Position numbers and translations under genes: made by a program. From NCBI RefSeq assembly GCF_030818955.1, contig NZ_JAUTBF010000001.1, forward strand, positions 1,984,001 through 2,048,000: a stretch of DNA of 64,000 nucleotides, read 5' to 3'. Of this stretch, positions 27,709 through 43,134 are shown piece after piece. Under the pieces are notes generated by a model. That model was given only the letters and a program-made list of their open reading frames with translations, did not search any database and was not told the DNA's origin. Origin of the DNA: Microbacterium trichothecenolyticum (lineage in GTDB: Bacteria > Actinomycetota > Actinomycetes > Actinomycetales > Microbacteriaceae). The stretch's first letter is position 1. The number at the start of each line of letters is the position of its first letter.

Positions 27709-28785
27709 TCAGCCGGCGAGCTGAGGACCCGCTTCCAGAGTGCGCTCGTACTCGCGCTGCGCCTCGGCGTTGAGCTCGGTGATGCGGCGGCCGCGCGCGG
27801 CGACCCACGCGCCGAACCAGATGGTCAGCTCGCGCCCGAGCACGAAGGCGACGATCGCCAGGGGGGCGAGCACGTTGTCCTGCAGCAGGTCGACGGCCTG
27901 ACGGGGTGTGACCATCCAGAAGGGCGCGGCGAACAGGACGCCGAGCAGGTGCCCCAGCCACGCGACGACCCCGACGGTGAGGCCCCACACGACCCAGTGG
28001 CCCCAGCGTCCGCGGTTGATCAGGGCACCGAGGAACCAGAAGCCGAAGTAGAACGCCACCGTCGGTACCCACAGACCCCAGGTGGCCAGCGCCGCCAGCG
28101 CCGCCTGCCCCAGATCCGACGTCTGCACGTCACCGGTGAGCAGCCCCAGCCCCAGAGTCGCCGCAAGGTACAGCACGGCGAAGGCGAGGGCGGCGAGCAG
28201 GCCGATCGCTCCGGCCGCGCCGCGGTTCGCGCGGGGCCGCGGCGCCTCGGGCGCCTGCACGAAGATGGGCTGCGCCGCTCCGATCGTGCGCGTCGGCTGA
28301 TCGGCGACGGAGGTCGACGCCGCGCTCGTCGCGGCACCCGCTCCCGCAGCCGCGCCGACGGCCGCACCGGCAGCGGCGGGGGAGGCAGTGGGGTGGGCGT
28401 CGTCGACGGACGAGGTCGCCCCGGCGGGACTCGTGGTCTCGGCGGTGCCCGGTTCGGGCTCGGCCGACGCCGCGTAGGCGGCCCACCGGGCGTCTTCGTC
28501 GTCGAGATCGACCGACGACGCGCCGAGCGACGACCCGCCGACCGACGCCGAGGCGTCTTGCGGCTCGACGGGTGACGCGTCGTGCACGACGGGCGCGCTG
28601 TGCGCGGCGCCGGCGTTCTCGTGCGTCTCTCGCTCGTCCCAGGCGGCCGCGGCCGCCTCGGGGGCGACCGCGTCGCGACGGGCGGCTTCTGCCTCGGCGA
28701 GGCCCTCGTGGGCTCGGCCGACGACGTCGTTCGCCTCGTCCTTGGGGTCATCGACGGGGTCGCCGTACGACTGGTGGTCGCTCAT
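27709..28785 (-). CDS. Membrane protein with acidic disordered N-terminus
   Basis: This 358-residue protein has about 185 residues of Ala/Asp/Ser-rich low-complexity sequence followed by four membrane helices (about 200-335) and a short charged tail. I do not recognise the family. ATG 28785 has AGGAG 7 bases upstream. The same arrangement, a long disordered cytoplasmic arm on a small membrane core, is seen in the nearby FHA protein. It is divergent from the lipoprotein gene at 28905. Confidence 0.68.
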   Translation of the reverse strand: MSDHQSYGDPVDDPKDEANDVVGRAHEGLAEAEAARRDAVAPEAAAAAWDERETHENAGAAHSAPVVHDASPVEPQDASASVGGSSLGASSVDLDDEDARWAAYAASAEPEPGTAETTSPAGATSSVDDAHPTASPAAAGAAVGAAAGAGAATSAASTSVADQPTRTIGAAQPIFVQAPEAPRPRANRGAAGAIGLLAALAFAVLYLAATLGLGLLTGDVQTSDLGQAALAALATWGLWVPTVAFYFGFWFLGALINRGRWGHWVVWGLTVGVVAWLGHLLGVLFAAPFWMVTPRQAVDLLQDNVLAPLAIVAFVLGRELTIWFGAWVAARGRRITELNAEAQREYERTLEAGPQLAG

Positions 28786-28892
28786 CGGTGTCTCCTCACG
28801 CGGTGCTAGCGGCGCTAGGCTATCCCGGTCCTCGCGCACCGCGGCGCAGGCATGCCGTCGTATCGCTTCTCGACCGTGTCGGCGGTGCCGTC

Positions 28893-28898
28893 TAGGGT
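28893..28898 (+). promoter_or_regulatory. -10 box TAGGGT of a probable leaderless promoter
   Basis: TAGGGT is followed by 6 bases and ATG 28905; there is no ribosome binding site between. Confidence 0.5.
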
Positions 28899-28904
28899 GT
28901 TCCC

Positions 28905-29525
28905 ATGCCTCGACGCCCGCTGCACCCGATCTTCGCCGCCGTGCTCGTCGGCGCCGCCGTGGTCGGATTGAGCGCATGCGCGCCCGAGACCGGCGGCCAG
29001 GCCGCTCCGACCGGTACCGAGACGGCAGCGAGCAGCACCAGCCCCACTCCCATCCCGACGATCACGCCGTCGACGAAGCCCGTGACACTGCCCACCGACT
29101 GCCGCGCCATCCTGTCGGCCGACGTTCTGGCGCAGCTCGGTTCCATTCCGCTGAACGACCCCGCGATGGGGCCGTCCGGCCTGTTCGGCGACGGCTCGCT
29201 CGTGTGCATCTGGCGGGACCCCGCCACCGACACCACCGGCCTGGTCACCCGCATCTCCCAGATGGACCGCGGCCCCGCCCTCGACATGCTCAACGACCTC
29301 GTGTCGACGCAGGGGTTCAGCTGCTACACCCCCGACGAGGGCACGCGCTGCGAGAAGACGTGGATCAACCCGACCTACCCGGTCAACGACGGCCGCACGC
29401 TCTTCTGGCGAGACGGGGTACTCATCGACACGCAGTACTCCAACCTCGCGCCCACCGGCTACACCGCGAGCATCATCGCGTCGATCTTCGGCACATCGAC
29501 TCCCGCACCCACCCCCTCGGCCTGA
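28905..29525 (+). CDS. Lipoprotein, paralogue of the convergent gene at 29554
   Basis: This 206-residue protein has a type II signal peptide with lipobox LSAC (Cys25), then a Thr/Ser/Pro linker and a compact domain with four conserved cysteines (DCR, CIW, SCY, RCEK). This domain shares spacing and motifs with the product of the convergent neighbouring gene: DCR, C-x-W-R, T-x-QGF-x-C, C-E, and a GY-A-x-x-AS-x-FG ending. Function is unknown. It is anchored on the outer face of the membrane. The transcript is probably leaderless. Confidence 0.75.
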   Translation: MPRRPLHPIFAAVLVGAAVVGLSACAPETGGQAAPTGTETAASSTSPTPIPTITPSTKPVTLPTDCRAILSADVLAQLGSIPLNDPAMGPSGLFGDGSLVCIWRDPATDTTGLVTRISQMDRGPALDMLNDLVSTQGFSCYTPDEGTRCEKTWINPTYPVNDGRTLFWRDGVLIDTQYSNLAPTGYTASIIASIFGTSTPAPTPSA

Positions 29526-29553
29526 GCCCGTCCGGCACGCTCGAGCGAGGGTC

Positions 29554-30150
29554 TCACCCTCCGAAGGCGTGTGAGGCCACGACCGCGGCATACCCTTCCG
29601 GCATCCACCCCGAAAGCGTCGACGACACCCAGCGGTCCCCGCGAAGATCGTGGACCTCGACGACGTCGCCCGTCTGACGCTCGCAGTGGGTCGCGTCGGC
29701 GTCCGTTTCGCAGGCGAAGCCCTGCGCGGTCAACGTGGTGCGCACGGCCGCGGCGCCCTCGGGCGCGACGGTCGAGACCGTCGTCTCGACGAACCGTCCG
29801 CCCGGACCGCGCCAGTGGCAGGTGACGACTACGGTGGGCGATGCCGCCGCGACAGCCTCGGGCGTCGACAGTGCCGCTGTGCGCCGCTGCCACAACAACG
29901 CCTCGGGCGACCACACGAGCGACGACCACAGTGACTGCGAGTACAAGTGCCGGCAGTCCGACGCCGGCTCGGCCGGGTCCGCCGCGACGGCCGCGGTGTG
30001 CGTGCTGGCCGCGCGCAGCGTGTCGCCGACGAACGTGACGGCGATCGGAACGCCCGGTGCGGCCAGAACGCCGAGAGCGGTCACGGCCGCCGCGCAGAGC
30101 AGACCGGCCGGCCATGCCAGCCACAGACTGCGCCCACCGATCCGAGCCAT
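29554..30150 (-). CDS. Secreted or anchored protein, paralogue of the lipoprotein at 28905
   Basis: This 198-residue protein has an N-terminal hydrophobic segment (about 9-31) without a lipobox, so it is a signal peptide or anchor. The exported domain repeats the cysteine and tail motifs of the neighbouring lipoprotein (DCRHLYS, CHWRGPGG, LTAQGFACETD, CERQTG, GYAAVVASHAFG). ATG 30150 has GGGAGGA 5 bases upstream, and TACCGT lies 16 bases upstream as a possible -10. It follows rpoC on the same strand but behind two terminators. Function is unknown. Confidence 0.72.
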   Translation of the reverse strand: MARIGGRSLWLAWPAGLLCAAAVTALGVLAAPGVPIAVTFVGDTLRAASTHTAAVAADPAEPASDCRHLYSQSLWSSLVWSPEALLWQRRTAALSTPEAVAAASPTVVVTCHWRGPGGRFVETTVSTVAPEGAAAVRTTLTAQGFACETDADATHCERQTGDVVEVHDLRGDRWVSSTLSGWMPEGYAAVVASHAFGG

Positions 30151-30243
30151 GCGTTCCTCCCCGACAACGGTAGGCGTATCCCCCCGCGAAACGGTGTCCT
30201 CGACACGCCGCCTTCACGAGCACGTCACACAGCTGCGACACGA

Positions 30244-30275
30244 CGAAGGCCCCCGGCGTGAGCCGGGGGCCTTCG
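30244..30275 (-). terminator. rpoC terminator, distal hairpin
   Basis: A perfect 14-bp stem (30244-30257 with 30262-30275) has a four-base GTGA loop. It is very GC-rich and lies 45-76 bases after the rpoC stop. It is the strongest terminator in the window. Confidence 0.9.
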
Positions 30276-30282
30276 GGAGGAT

Positions 30283-30312
30283 CAGGATGCCGCGCAGCGG
30301 CGCGGCATCCTG
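30283..30312 (-). terminator. rpoC terminator, proximal hairpin built from an inverted GGATGCC pair
   Basis: A perfect 13-bp stem CAGGATGCCGCGC / GCGCGGCATCCTG with a four-base loop begins 8 bases after the rpoC stop. Together with 30244-30275 it makes a tandem terminator. Confidence 0.85.
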
Positions 30313-30319
30313 TCGCTGA

Positions 30320-34195
<3,876 letters not shown>

Positions 34196-34251
34196 TGGTT
34201 CTCCTGTGTCGGAATTCTCTGAAATCTGAGCTGGGTCGCTGAGCTGGAAGC

Positions 34252-37749
<3,498 letters not shown>

Positions 37750-37917
37750 GGGAATAACCTCCAGAAGCCCGGGCGAGGGGCTCGTGATTCCTTGTCGTCA
37801 GGTGGAGTGCGTTCCTGCCCCGAAAACCTGCTCGTCGCACGCCGCGGTGAAGCGGGGACGAACAGGCTCAGCCGACCACCATATGAGGGCAGGGGGAATC
37901 GAGGAGCGCAAAGTCCA

Positions 37918-37946
37918 AGCATACGCGGGAGGACGCGCCGTGTCCA
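37918..37946 (-). promoter_or_regulatory. rpoB promoter
   Basis: On the minus strand TGGACA (37946-37941) and TATGCT (37923-37918) are separated by exactly 17 bases, a good housekeeping sigma promoter directed at rpoBC. Transcription would start near 37911, about 160 bases before the rpoB ATG. Confidence 0.75.
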
Positions 37947-37955
37947 GTCGAATTC

Positions 37956-37984
37956 TTGACGACCCTGCCCACCTGCGGTATAAA
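37956..37984 (+). promoter_or_regulatory. Near-consensus divergent promoter facing away from rpoB
   Basis: TTGACG (37956-37961), a 17-base spacer and TATAAA (37979-37984) form the best sigma70-type promoter seen here. It lies back to back with the rpoB promoter. Transcription would start near 37991 and run antisense into the 3' end of the minus-strand pxpBC gene; no plausible plus-strand gene follows. Confidence 0.7.
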
Positions 37985-38022
37985 CGCGCACGCCCGTTCG
38001 ATCTTCCCCGCGACGCCCCCGC

Positions 38023-39609
38023 TCACGCGCGTCGGAACCGCACCCGATCACCCGGCCGCACCTGCGCCAACGCATCGAGCGCGGCATCCGTCACCACGCC
38101 GATCACGGGGTATCCCCCGGTCACGGGCCCGTCCGCGAGCAGCACGACCGGGCGCCCGTGCGGCGGCACCTGGATCGCCCCCGGACGCATGCCCTCGCTG
38201 GGCAGCTCCGCGTCGCGCGCACGGCTCAGTTCGGGTCCGTCCAACCGGATGCCGACACGATCGGCGTGCGGCGACACCGTCCACTCCGCGTCGATCAGCG
38301 CCGACAGCGCCGCGGGGTGAAACCAATCGGCACGGGGTCCGGGGGCGACGCGCACGTCGATCAGCCCGGGCGGCACCGTCCACGGGAAGGCGTCGACCAC
38401 GGGAATCGGGAATGGCGCGATCCCGGCCGACACGAGGTCTCCGGCGCCGATCCTCGCGGGGCCCAGCCCGGCGAGCACATCACTCGCGCGGGAACCGAAC
38501 GCCGCGGGCACGACGACCCCGCCGCGGACGGACACGTACACGCGCAGCCCCGCACGCACGGAGCCGATCGAGAGTTCCTCGCCCGCGGGGATGAGGACCG
38601 CAGCGTAGGCGTCTCGGGCCCGACCGGCGACGCGCAGGTCGACGAGGGCGCCGCTCACGCACACCCACGTGTCGGCCTCGGCCCGGGCGCGGAAGCCGCC
38701 GAGGGCGATCTCGAGCCCCGCCGCCGCCTCGTCGTTGCCGATCAGACGGTTGGCGATGCGCAGAGCGGTGCGATCGAGGGCGCCCGATCGCGCGACACCG
38801 AGGGACGCGCGATCGGGTCGGCCGAGGTCCTGCACAGTGGTGAAGCCACCGGCGGAGAGCACCCGTAGAGCGGGGGCGCCGGGGGCGGTCTCCGCCGGGC
38901 GGGCGGCGGAGGGGGCCACGCTCGACGTCGGGGCGGCGTCCGCCGCCGCCGCCTCGACCCGTTCGCGCTCCGCCACGAACCTCACGCGCGAGCGCGGACG
39001 CAGGAGCACCGGGCTCTCGGCATCCGGGTCGAACAGCACGGCGTCGGTCGTGCCGATCAGGCGCCAGCCGCCGGGGGTCTCTCGCGGGTACGCCCCGCTG
39101 AATTCGCCCGCCAGCCCGACCGCCCCCGCGGGCACGCGCGTGCGGGGTTCGGGCAACCGCGGGACGTCGAGGCCCCAATCGTCGCTGACGAGGTATGCGA
39201 ACCCGGGGGCGAAGCCGGTGAACGCCACCGTCCACGCCGCACCGGCGTGTCGGGCGACGAGGGTCGCAACCGGGATGCCGAGCATCTCGGCCGTGGAATC
39301 GAGGTCCACGCCGTCGTATCGGACGGGCACCTCGACGAGGGGGCCGGGGGTGACGGCATCCGGGGCGGATCGCGCAGCGGCGAGGATCCAGTCGCACACC
39401 GCCGACGCCGAGACCCGCCGCGGGTCGAAGCCGACGAGCACGGTGCGGGCGGCGGGGACGAGATCGTCGATCCCCGCGGGAGGGGCGTCGGCGAGTGCGG
39501 CATGAAGCGCGAGCACGGCGGAGAGGTCGGCGACCTCGGCGAGAACGGCCCGATCCCCCATCGGCAGCAGCGTCACGCGCGGGCCCACGACGGCGGGGCG
39601 GGGCGTCAC
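38023..39609 (-). CDS. Fused 5-oxoprolinase subunits B and C (PxpB-PxpC)
   Basis: This 528-residue fusion carries PxpB in residues 1 to about 215 (GDRAVLAEV, VPVRYDG, AFTGFAPGFAYL, RVPAGAVGLAG) and PxpC from about 240 to the end (GFTTVQDLGRPDRASLGV, SGALDRTALRIANRLIGN, GYPVIGVVT). With PxpA it opens 5-oxoproline (pyroglutamate) to glutamate at the cost of ATP; in other bacteria B and C are usually separate genes. GTG 39609 overlaps the pxpA stop by 4 bases. The older name is urea amidolyase-related or carboxylase; the pxpA neighbour makes 5-oxoprolinase the better call. A plus-strand promoter points into its 3' end. Confidence 0.9.
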   Translation of the reverse strand: MTPRPAVVGPRVTLLPMGDRAVLAEVADLSAVLALHAALADAPPAGIDDLVPAARTVLVGFDPRRVSASAVCDWILAAARSAPDAVTPGPLVEVPVRYDGVDLDSTAEMLGIPVATLVARHAGAAWTVAFTGFAPGFAYLVSDDWGLDVPRLPEPRTRVPAGAVGLAGEFSGAYPRETPGGWRLIGTTDAVLFDPDAESPVLLRPRSRVRFVAERERVEAAAADAAPTSSVAPSAARPAETAPGAPALRVLSAGGFTTVQDLGRPDRASLGVARSGALDRTALRIANRLIGNDEAAAGLEIALGGFRARAEADTWVCVSGALVDLRVAGRARDAYAAVLIPAGEELSIGSVRAGLRVYVSVRGGVVVPAAFGSRASDVLAGLGPARIGAGDLVSAGIAPFPIPVVDAFPWTVPPGLIDVRVAPGPRADWFHPAALSALIDAEWTVSPHADRVGIRLDGPELSRARDAELPSEGMRPGAIQVPPHGRPVVLLADGPVTGGYPVIGVVTDAALDALAQVRPGDRVRFRRA

Positions 39610-40358
39610 CACGGTGCCCGGACCTCGATGCCCGCGGCGCCCAGCGCGCAGCGCACCGCGCGCGCCATGGCGACGGCCGCGGGCGTGTCGCCGTGCAGGC
39701 ACAGCGAGGCGGCTTCGACGGCGATGCGCGAGCCGTCGACGGCGTCGACCTCGCCGTCGCGCACCAGACGCAGGGCCCGATCGGCGACGCGGGCGGGCTC
39801 CTCGACGAGCGCGCCCGGCTCGCCGCGCGCGACGAGTCCCCCGTCGGGCGTGTATCCGCGGTCGAGGAACGCCTCGTGCACGAAGGGGAGTCCCGCCGCG
39901 GCCGCAGCCTCGGCGATGGCGCCGGGAAGGCCGAGCACGGGAAGGGCACGGCCGAGTCGCTCCGAGAGGTCGGCGACCGCGGCGGCGACGGCCCGCGCCT
40001 GTGCGGCGTCGTCGCGGACCGCGTGGTACAGCGCGCCGTGGGGTTTGACGTAGCGCACCTCGGCGCCCGCCGCGACGAGGGCGCCGAGCTGAGCGGAGAC
40101 ACTGGCGCGCAGGTCGGCCGGCGCGGGATCGCGGCGGACCCGGCCGAAGTTCTCGCGGTCGTCGTAGGAAGGGTGAGCGCCGATGGCCACGCCGAACCGG
40201 GCGGCGCGGTGGACGCAGGCCCGCATCGACTCGGCATCGCCCGCGTGCCCGCCGCACGCGACGTTGGCGCTGGAGATGACGGCGAACATCGCCTCGTCGT
40301 CGGCGGTGGGGATTCCGTCGACGGTCTCGCCGAGGTCGGCGTTGAGGTCCACGCGCAT
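39606..40358 (-). CDS. pxpA: 5-oxoprolinase subunit A (LamB/YcsF family)
   Basis: This 250-residue protein is complete for the family. The opening VDLNADLGE, the SSANVACGGHAGD motif, GAHPSYDDRENFGR and YVKPHGALYH are diagnostic. It works with PxpBC in ATP-dependent cleavage of 5-oxoproline, a spontaneous product of glutamine and glutathione turnover. ATG 40358 begins the conserved sequence directly; a start at 40388 would add ten unlikely residues. It is divergent from the fused ABC ATPase gene, with an inverted repeat between them. Confidence 0.95.
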   Translation of the reverse strand: MRVDLNADLGETVDGIPTADDEAMFAVISSANVACGGHAGDAESMRACVHRAARFGVAIGAHPSYDDRENFGRVRRDPAPADLRASVSAQLGALVAAGAEVRYVKPHGALYHAVRDDAAQARAVAAAVADLSERLGRALPVLGLPGAIAEAAAAAGLPFVHEAFLDRGYTPDGGLVARGEPGALVEEPARVADRALRLVRDGEVDAVDGSRIAVEAASLCLHGDTPAAVAMARAVRCALGAAGIEVRAPW

Positions 40359-40404
40359 GATGCCCACGGTAGCGCCGCCCGGCGGCACGCCGCGGTGCCG
40401 CGGT

Positions 40405-40476
40405 GCACGACTCCTGCAGAACGGGCAGTACCGGGCCCCCTCACCCGGCGCATGAGCCGCCCCGCAGGAGTCGTGC
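40405..40476. repeat. Long inverted repeat in the pxpA-ABC divergent region
   Basis: GCACGACTCCTGC (40405-40417) and GCAGGAGTCGTGC (40464-40476) are perfect 13-base inverted arms 46 bases apart. They could form a hairpin or a pair of operator half-sites for either divergent gene, or be a dispersed palindromic element. Only this copy was seen in the window. Confidence 0.6.
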
Positions 40477-40556
40477 GCGGCGATCGGGCGTTACGGGGGT
40501 GTGACGATCCGGCGGGAGGGGTGGGCAACGGCACCGCCGCGGGCGAGGATGGGGGG

Positions 40557-42224
40557 ATGACCTCCGATGTCGCCGGTCCCCCCGCTCCGGCATCCCCCTC
40601 CCCCCTGCTCTCCGTCCGCGACCTCGCGGTCGACTTCGCCACCATGGACGGTCCCGTGCGTGCCGTCGACGGGGTGAATCTCGACATCCACGCGGGTGAG
40701 ACCATCGCCATCGTCGGCGAGTCCGGCTCCGGCAAGTCGACGACCGCCATGGCGATCATCGGCCTGCTGGCATCCGGTGGCCGCGTCGCGCGCGGGCAGA
40801 TCCTGCTCGACGGCGACGACCTCACCGCCTTCAGCGAGGCCCGGATGCGACAGGTGCGCGGCCGCCAGATCGGCCTCGTGCCCCAGGATCCGATGTCGAA
40901 CCTCAACCCGGTCGCGAAGATCGGCACGCAGGTCGCCGAGACGCTGCTGGCGCACGGGCTCGCCGAACGCTCCGACGTGAAGGGCAAGGTCGTCGAGGCG
41001 CTCGAGGCCGCCGGGCTCCCGGATGCCGAGAAGCGGGCGACGCAGTACCCGCACGAGTTCTCCGGCGGTATGCGCCAGCGCGCCCTCATCGCCATCGGCC
41101 TCGCGTGCCGACCGCGCCTGCTGATCGCCGACGAGCCCACGAGCGCCCTCGACGTCACCGTGCAGCAGACGATCCTCGACCAGATCGACAAGCAGACGGA
41201 CGAGCTGGGAGCTGCGGTCCTGCTCATCACCCACGACCTGGGTCTCGCCGCCGAACGCGCGTCGCGGGTGGTCGTGATGCACCGCGGACGGGTGGTCGAG
41301 CAGGGCCCCGCGCGGCAGATCCTCGAGAACCCGCAGCACGCGTACACGAAGTCGCTCGTCGCCGCGGCGCCGTCGGTCGCGGCCGTGCGCCTTCGTCCGG
41401 AGGACTTCCGCGGCGAGCGCACCGCCGAGGCGGTGCGCGACAACATCGTGGAGATCACGGGCCTGACCAAGGTCTACCCGGTGCGCGGACGCGGCGACGA
41501 CTTCCGCGCTGTCGATGACGTGTCGCTGTCGATCCCGCGCGGCCAGACCGTCGCCATCGTGGGCGAGTCGGGCTCGGGCAAGACCACCACCGCCCGCATG
41601 CTGCTGAAGGCCGTCGAGCCGACCAGCGGCTCGATCACCTTCGACGGGCAGGACGTCGCCGCACTGAAGGGCGACGCGCTCCGGCGGTTCCGCCAGAAGG
41701 TGCAGCCGATCTTCCAAGACCCGTACTCGAGCCTGAACCCCATGTTCACGATCGAGCGGATCGTCGAGGAGCCCCTCAGCTTCTACAAGCGCGGGTCGAA
41801 GGCCGAGCGCTCGAAGCGGGTGCGCAAGCTCATGGATGACGTGGCTCTGCCGGCATCCATGCTCCGCCGGTACCCGTCCGAGCTGTCGGGCGGACAGCGG
41901 CAGCGTGTGGCGATCGCGCGGGCCCTCGCCCTCTCGCCGGAGCTCATCGTGTGCGACGAGCCGGTGTCGGCGCTCGACGTGCTCGTGCAGGCACAGATCC
42001 TCGACCTGCTCGGCGACCTGCAGCGCGAGTACGGCCTGAGCTACCTGTTCATCTCGCACGACCTCGCGGTGGTGCGCCTGATCAGCGACTACGTCTGCGT
42101 CATGAAGGACGGGCGGCTCGTCGAGGCGGCATCCAGCGAAGAGGTGTTCACCAACCCGCGCGATCCGTACACGCGGCGCCTGCTGGCCTCGATCCCGGGC
42201 AACGAGCTGGGGCTGACCGGCTGA
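40557..42224 (+). CDS. Fused dipeptide/oligopeptide ABC transporter ATPase (DppD-DppF type)
   Basis: This 555-residue protein has two complete ABC ATPase domains. Domain 1 has Walker A GESGSGKS (54-61), signature SGGMRQR and Walker B LLIADEPTSALD; domain 2 has GESGSGKT (about 337), SGGQRQR and LIVCDEPVSALD. Each ends in the peptide-family tail (NPQHAYTKSL and NPRDPYTRRLL). It energises uptake of peptides, nickel or opines with partner permeases, which are probably those at 44539-46500. The ATG at 40557 follows a G-rich run and the first conserved segment lies near residue 17. It ends before a complex repeat at 42257-42329. Confidence 0.93.
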   Translation: MTSDVAGPPAPASPSPLLSVRDLAVDFATMDGPVRAVDGVNLDIHAGETIAIVGESGSGKSTTAMAIIGLLASGGRVARGQILLDGDDLTAFSEARMRQVRGRQIGLVPQDPMSNLNPVAKIGTQVAETLLAHGLAERSDVKGKVVEALEAAGLPDAEKRATQYPHEFSGGMRQRALIAIGLACRPRLLIADEPTSALDVTVQQTILDQIDKQTDELGAAVLLITHDLGLAAERASRVVVMHRGRVVEQGPARQILENPQHAYTKSLVAAAPSVAAVRLRPEDFRGERTAEAVRDNIVEITGLTKVYPVRGRGDDFRAVDDVSLSIPRGQTVAIVGESGSGKTTTARMLLKAVEPTSGSITFDGQDVAALKGDALRRFRQKVQPIFQDPYSSLNPMFTIERIVEEPLSFYKRGSKAERSKRVRKLMDDVALPASMLRRYPSELSGGQRQRVAIARALALSPELIVCDEPVSALDVLVQAQILDLLGDLQREYGLSYLFISHDLAVVRLISDYVCVMKDGRLVEAASSEEVFTNPRDPYTRRLLASIPGNELGLTG

Positions 42225-42256
42225 GAGCGGGCCGCGAGCAGCACGCCCCCGCGTCG

Positions 42257-42329
42257 GAGAACAGGGGATGCCACGAGAACAGGGGGATCCGCGCGGGAGC
42301 GGCCTGTTCTCGACGAATCCCCTGTTTTC
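42257..42329. terminator. Nested double inverted repeat between convergent genes
   Basis: The inner arms CGAGAACAGG (42274-42283) and CCTGTTCTCG (42303-42312) are perfect. The outer arms GAGAACAGGGGAT (42257-42269) and ATCCCCTGTTTTC (42317-42329) match except for one position that can form a G-U pair. Each half is also a direct repeat of its neighbour. The position between two convergent stops fits a bidirectional terminator, but the nesting is unusual. Confidence 0.65.
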
Positions 42330-42339
42330 GTGACGCCCG

Positions 42340-43002
42340 TCAGGCGGCGACGAGGCGCATCGCGACGAACTGCACGCGACGACGCAGCTCGTCGACGGTG
42401 TCGTCGAAGGCGGCGGGGGTGGCCGCGACGGCCGGGTCGCGGATCGACCAGTGCACATCGTCGATGCCGCCGAGCTTCTCGTGCGCGCGGTCGCACACGG
42501 TGATGAGGTAATCGCCGGGTCGGGCGACCGCCTGCAGCGGGCGCGGGCGCGCGTCGGACGCCAGCACGATTCCATGCCTCTCGGCGGCGGCGACGGCGCC
42601 GGGGTTCACCTGTGCGCCGGGGTCGATCCCGGCGGAGACCGCCTCGATGGCGCTCGCGGCGTTCCACAGGGCCTCCGCCAGCTGGGAGCGGGCGGAGTTC
42701 GCCGTGCAGATGAACACCACCCGTCCGCGCACGCGGACCGGCTCGGGTGCGAGCGTGTCGAAGACCTCGGGGACCAGTCGCACGTAGCTGCGTCGGCCAT
42801 CGGACTCCGACCTGCTCTTGCGCACGACCCCGCGATCCACCAGGACGCCGAGATGGAAGGCGACGAGATTGGATGCCATCCCCAGGGCGCGGGAGATCTC
42901 ACTGGGGGCGAGATCGCCGTGGGCGAGCAGGTCGACGATGCGTAGGCGACCGGGATCGGCGAGCGCGGCGAAGGCGTCGGCACGCCGTTGCAGCTGGCCC
43001 AT
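42340..43002 (-). CDS. ArsR-type regulator fused to ArsC-like (LMW-PTP fold) phosphatase domain
   Basis: Of 220 residues, the first 85 form a winged helix of the ArsR family (LRIVDLLAHGDLAPSEISRAL, SNLVAFHLGVLVDRGVV). Residues about 90-215 are an arsenate reductase-like domain with the C-x5-R loop CTANSARS and a second Cys in VCDRAHE. The third Cys of thioredoxin-dependent ArsC (CP after VCD) is absent, so coupling to mycothiol is possible. The regulatory domain lacks the usual As(III)-binding cysteines. ATG 43002 was preferred over GTG 43008 because GGGAG lies 5 bases upstream. A dyad at 43050-43067 lies in front. Convergent with the fused ATPase gene. Confidence 0.82.
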   Translation of the reverse strand: MGQLQRRADAFAALADPGRLRIVDLLAHGDLAPSEISRALGMASNLVAFHLGVLVDRGVVRKSRSESDGRRSYVRLVPEVFDTLAPEPVRVRGRVVFICTANSARSQLAEALWNAASAIEAVSAGIDPGAQVNPGAVAAAERHGIVLASDARPRPLQAVARPGDYLITVCDRAHEKLGGIDDVHWSIRDPAVAATPAAFDDTVDELRRRVQFVAMRLVAA

Positions 43003-43049
43003 TACCACTCCCGAGGACTCGACGCCAGGCGCCGACGCTCACGAATTTT

Positions 43050-43067
43050 CCTCAATATCGTTTGAGG
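43050..43067. promoter_or_regulatory. Candidate ArsR-type operator
   Basis: CCTCAA-TATCGT-TTGAGG is an 18-base perfect dyad (6-base arms, 6-base centre) 48 bases upstream of the ArsR-ArsC start and between the two divergent genes. The TCAA...TTGA core fits ArsR/SmtB family operators and suggests autoregulation. It is AT-rich against its surroundings. Confidence 0.55.
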
Positions 43068-43134
43068 CAAAGACGGAGGTCACCCGCGCGGTGAGGTCAG
43101 CCTAATGCGCGAGGTCACCGGATCGGAGGAACCC

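Noticed and set aside
37985..38320. A plus-strand gene behind the consensus promoter at 37956
   Set aside because: The available plus frames are Arg/Pro/Ser-rich shadows of pxpBC without a ribosome binding site.
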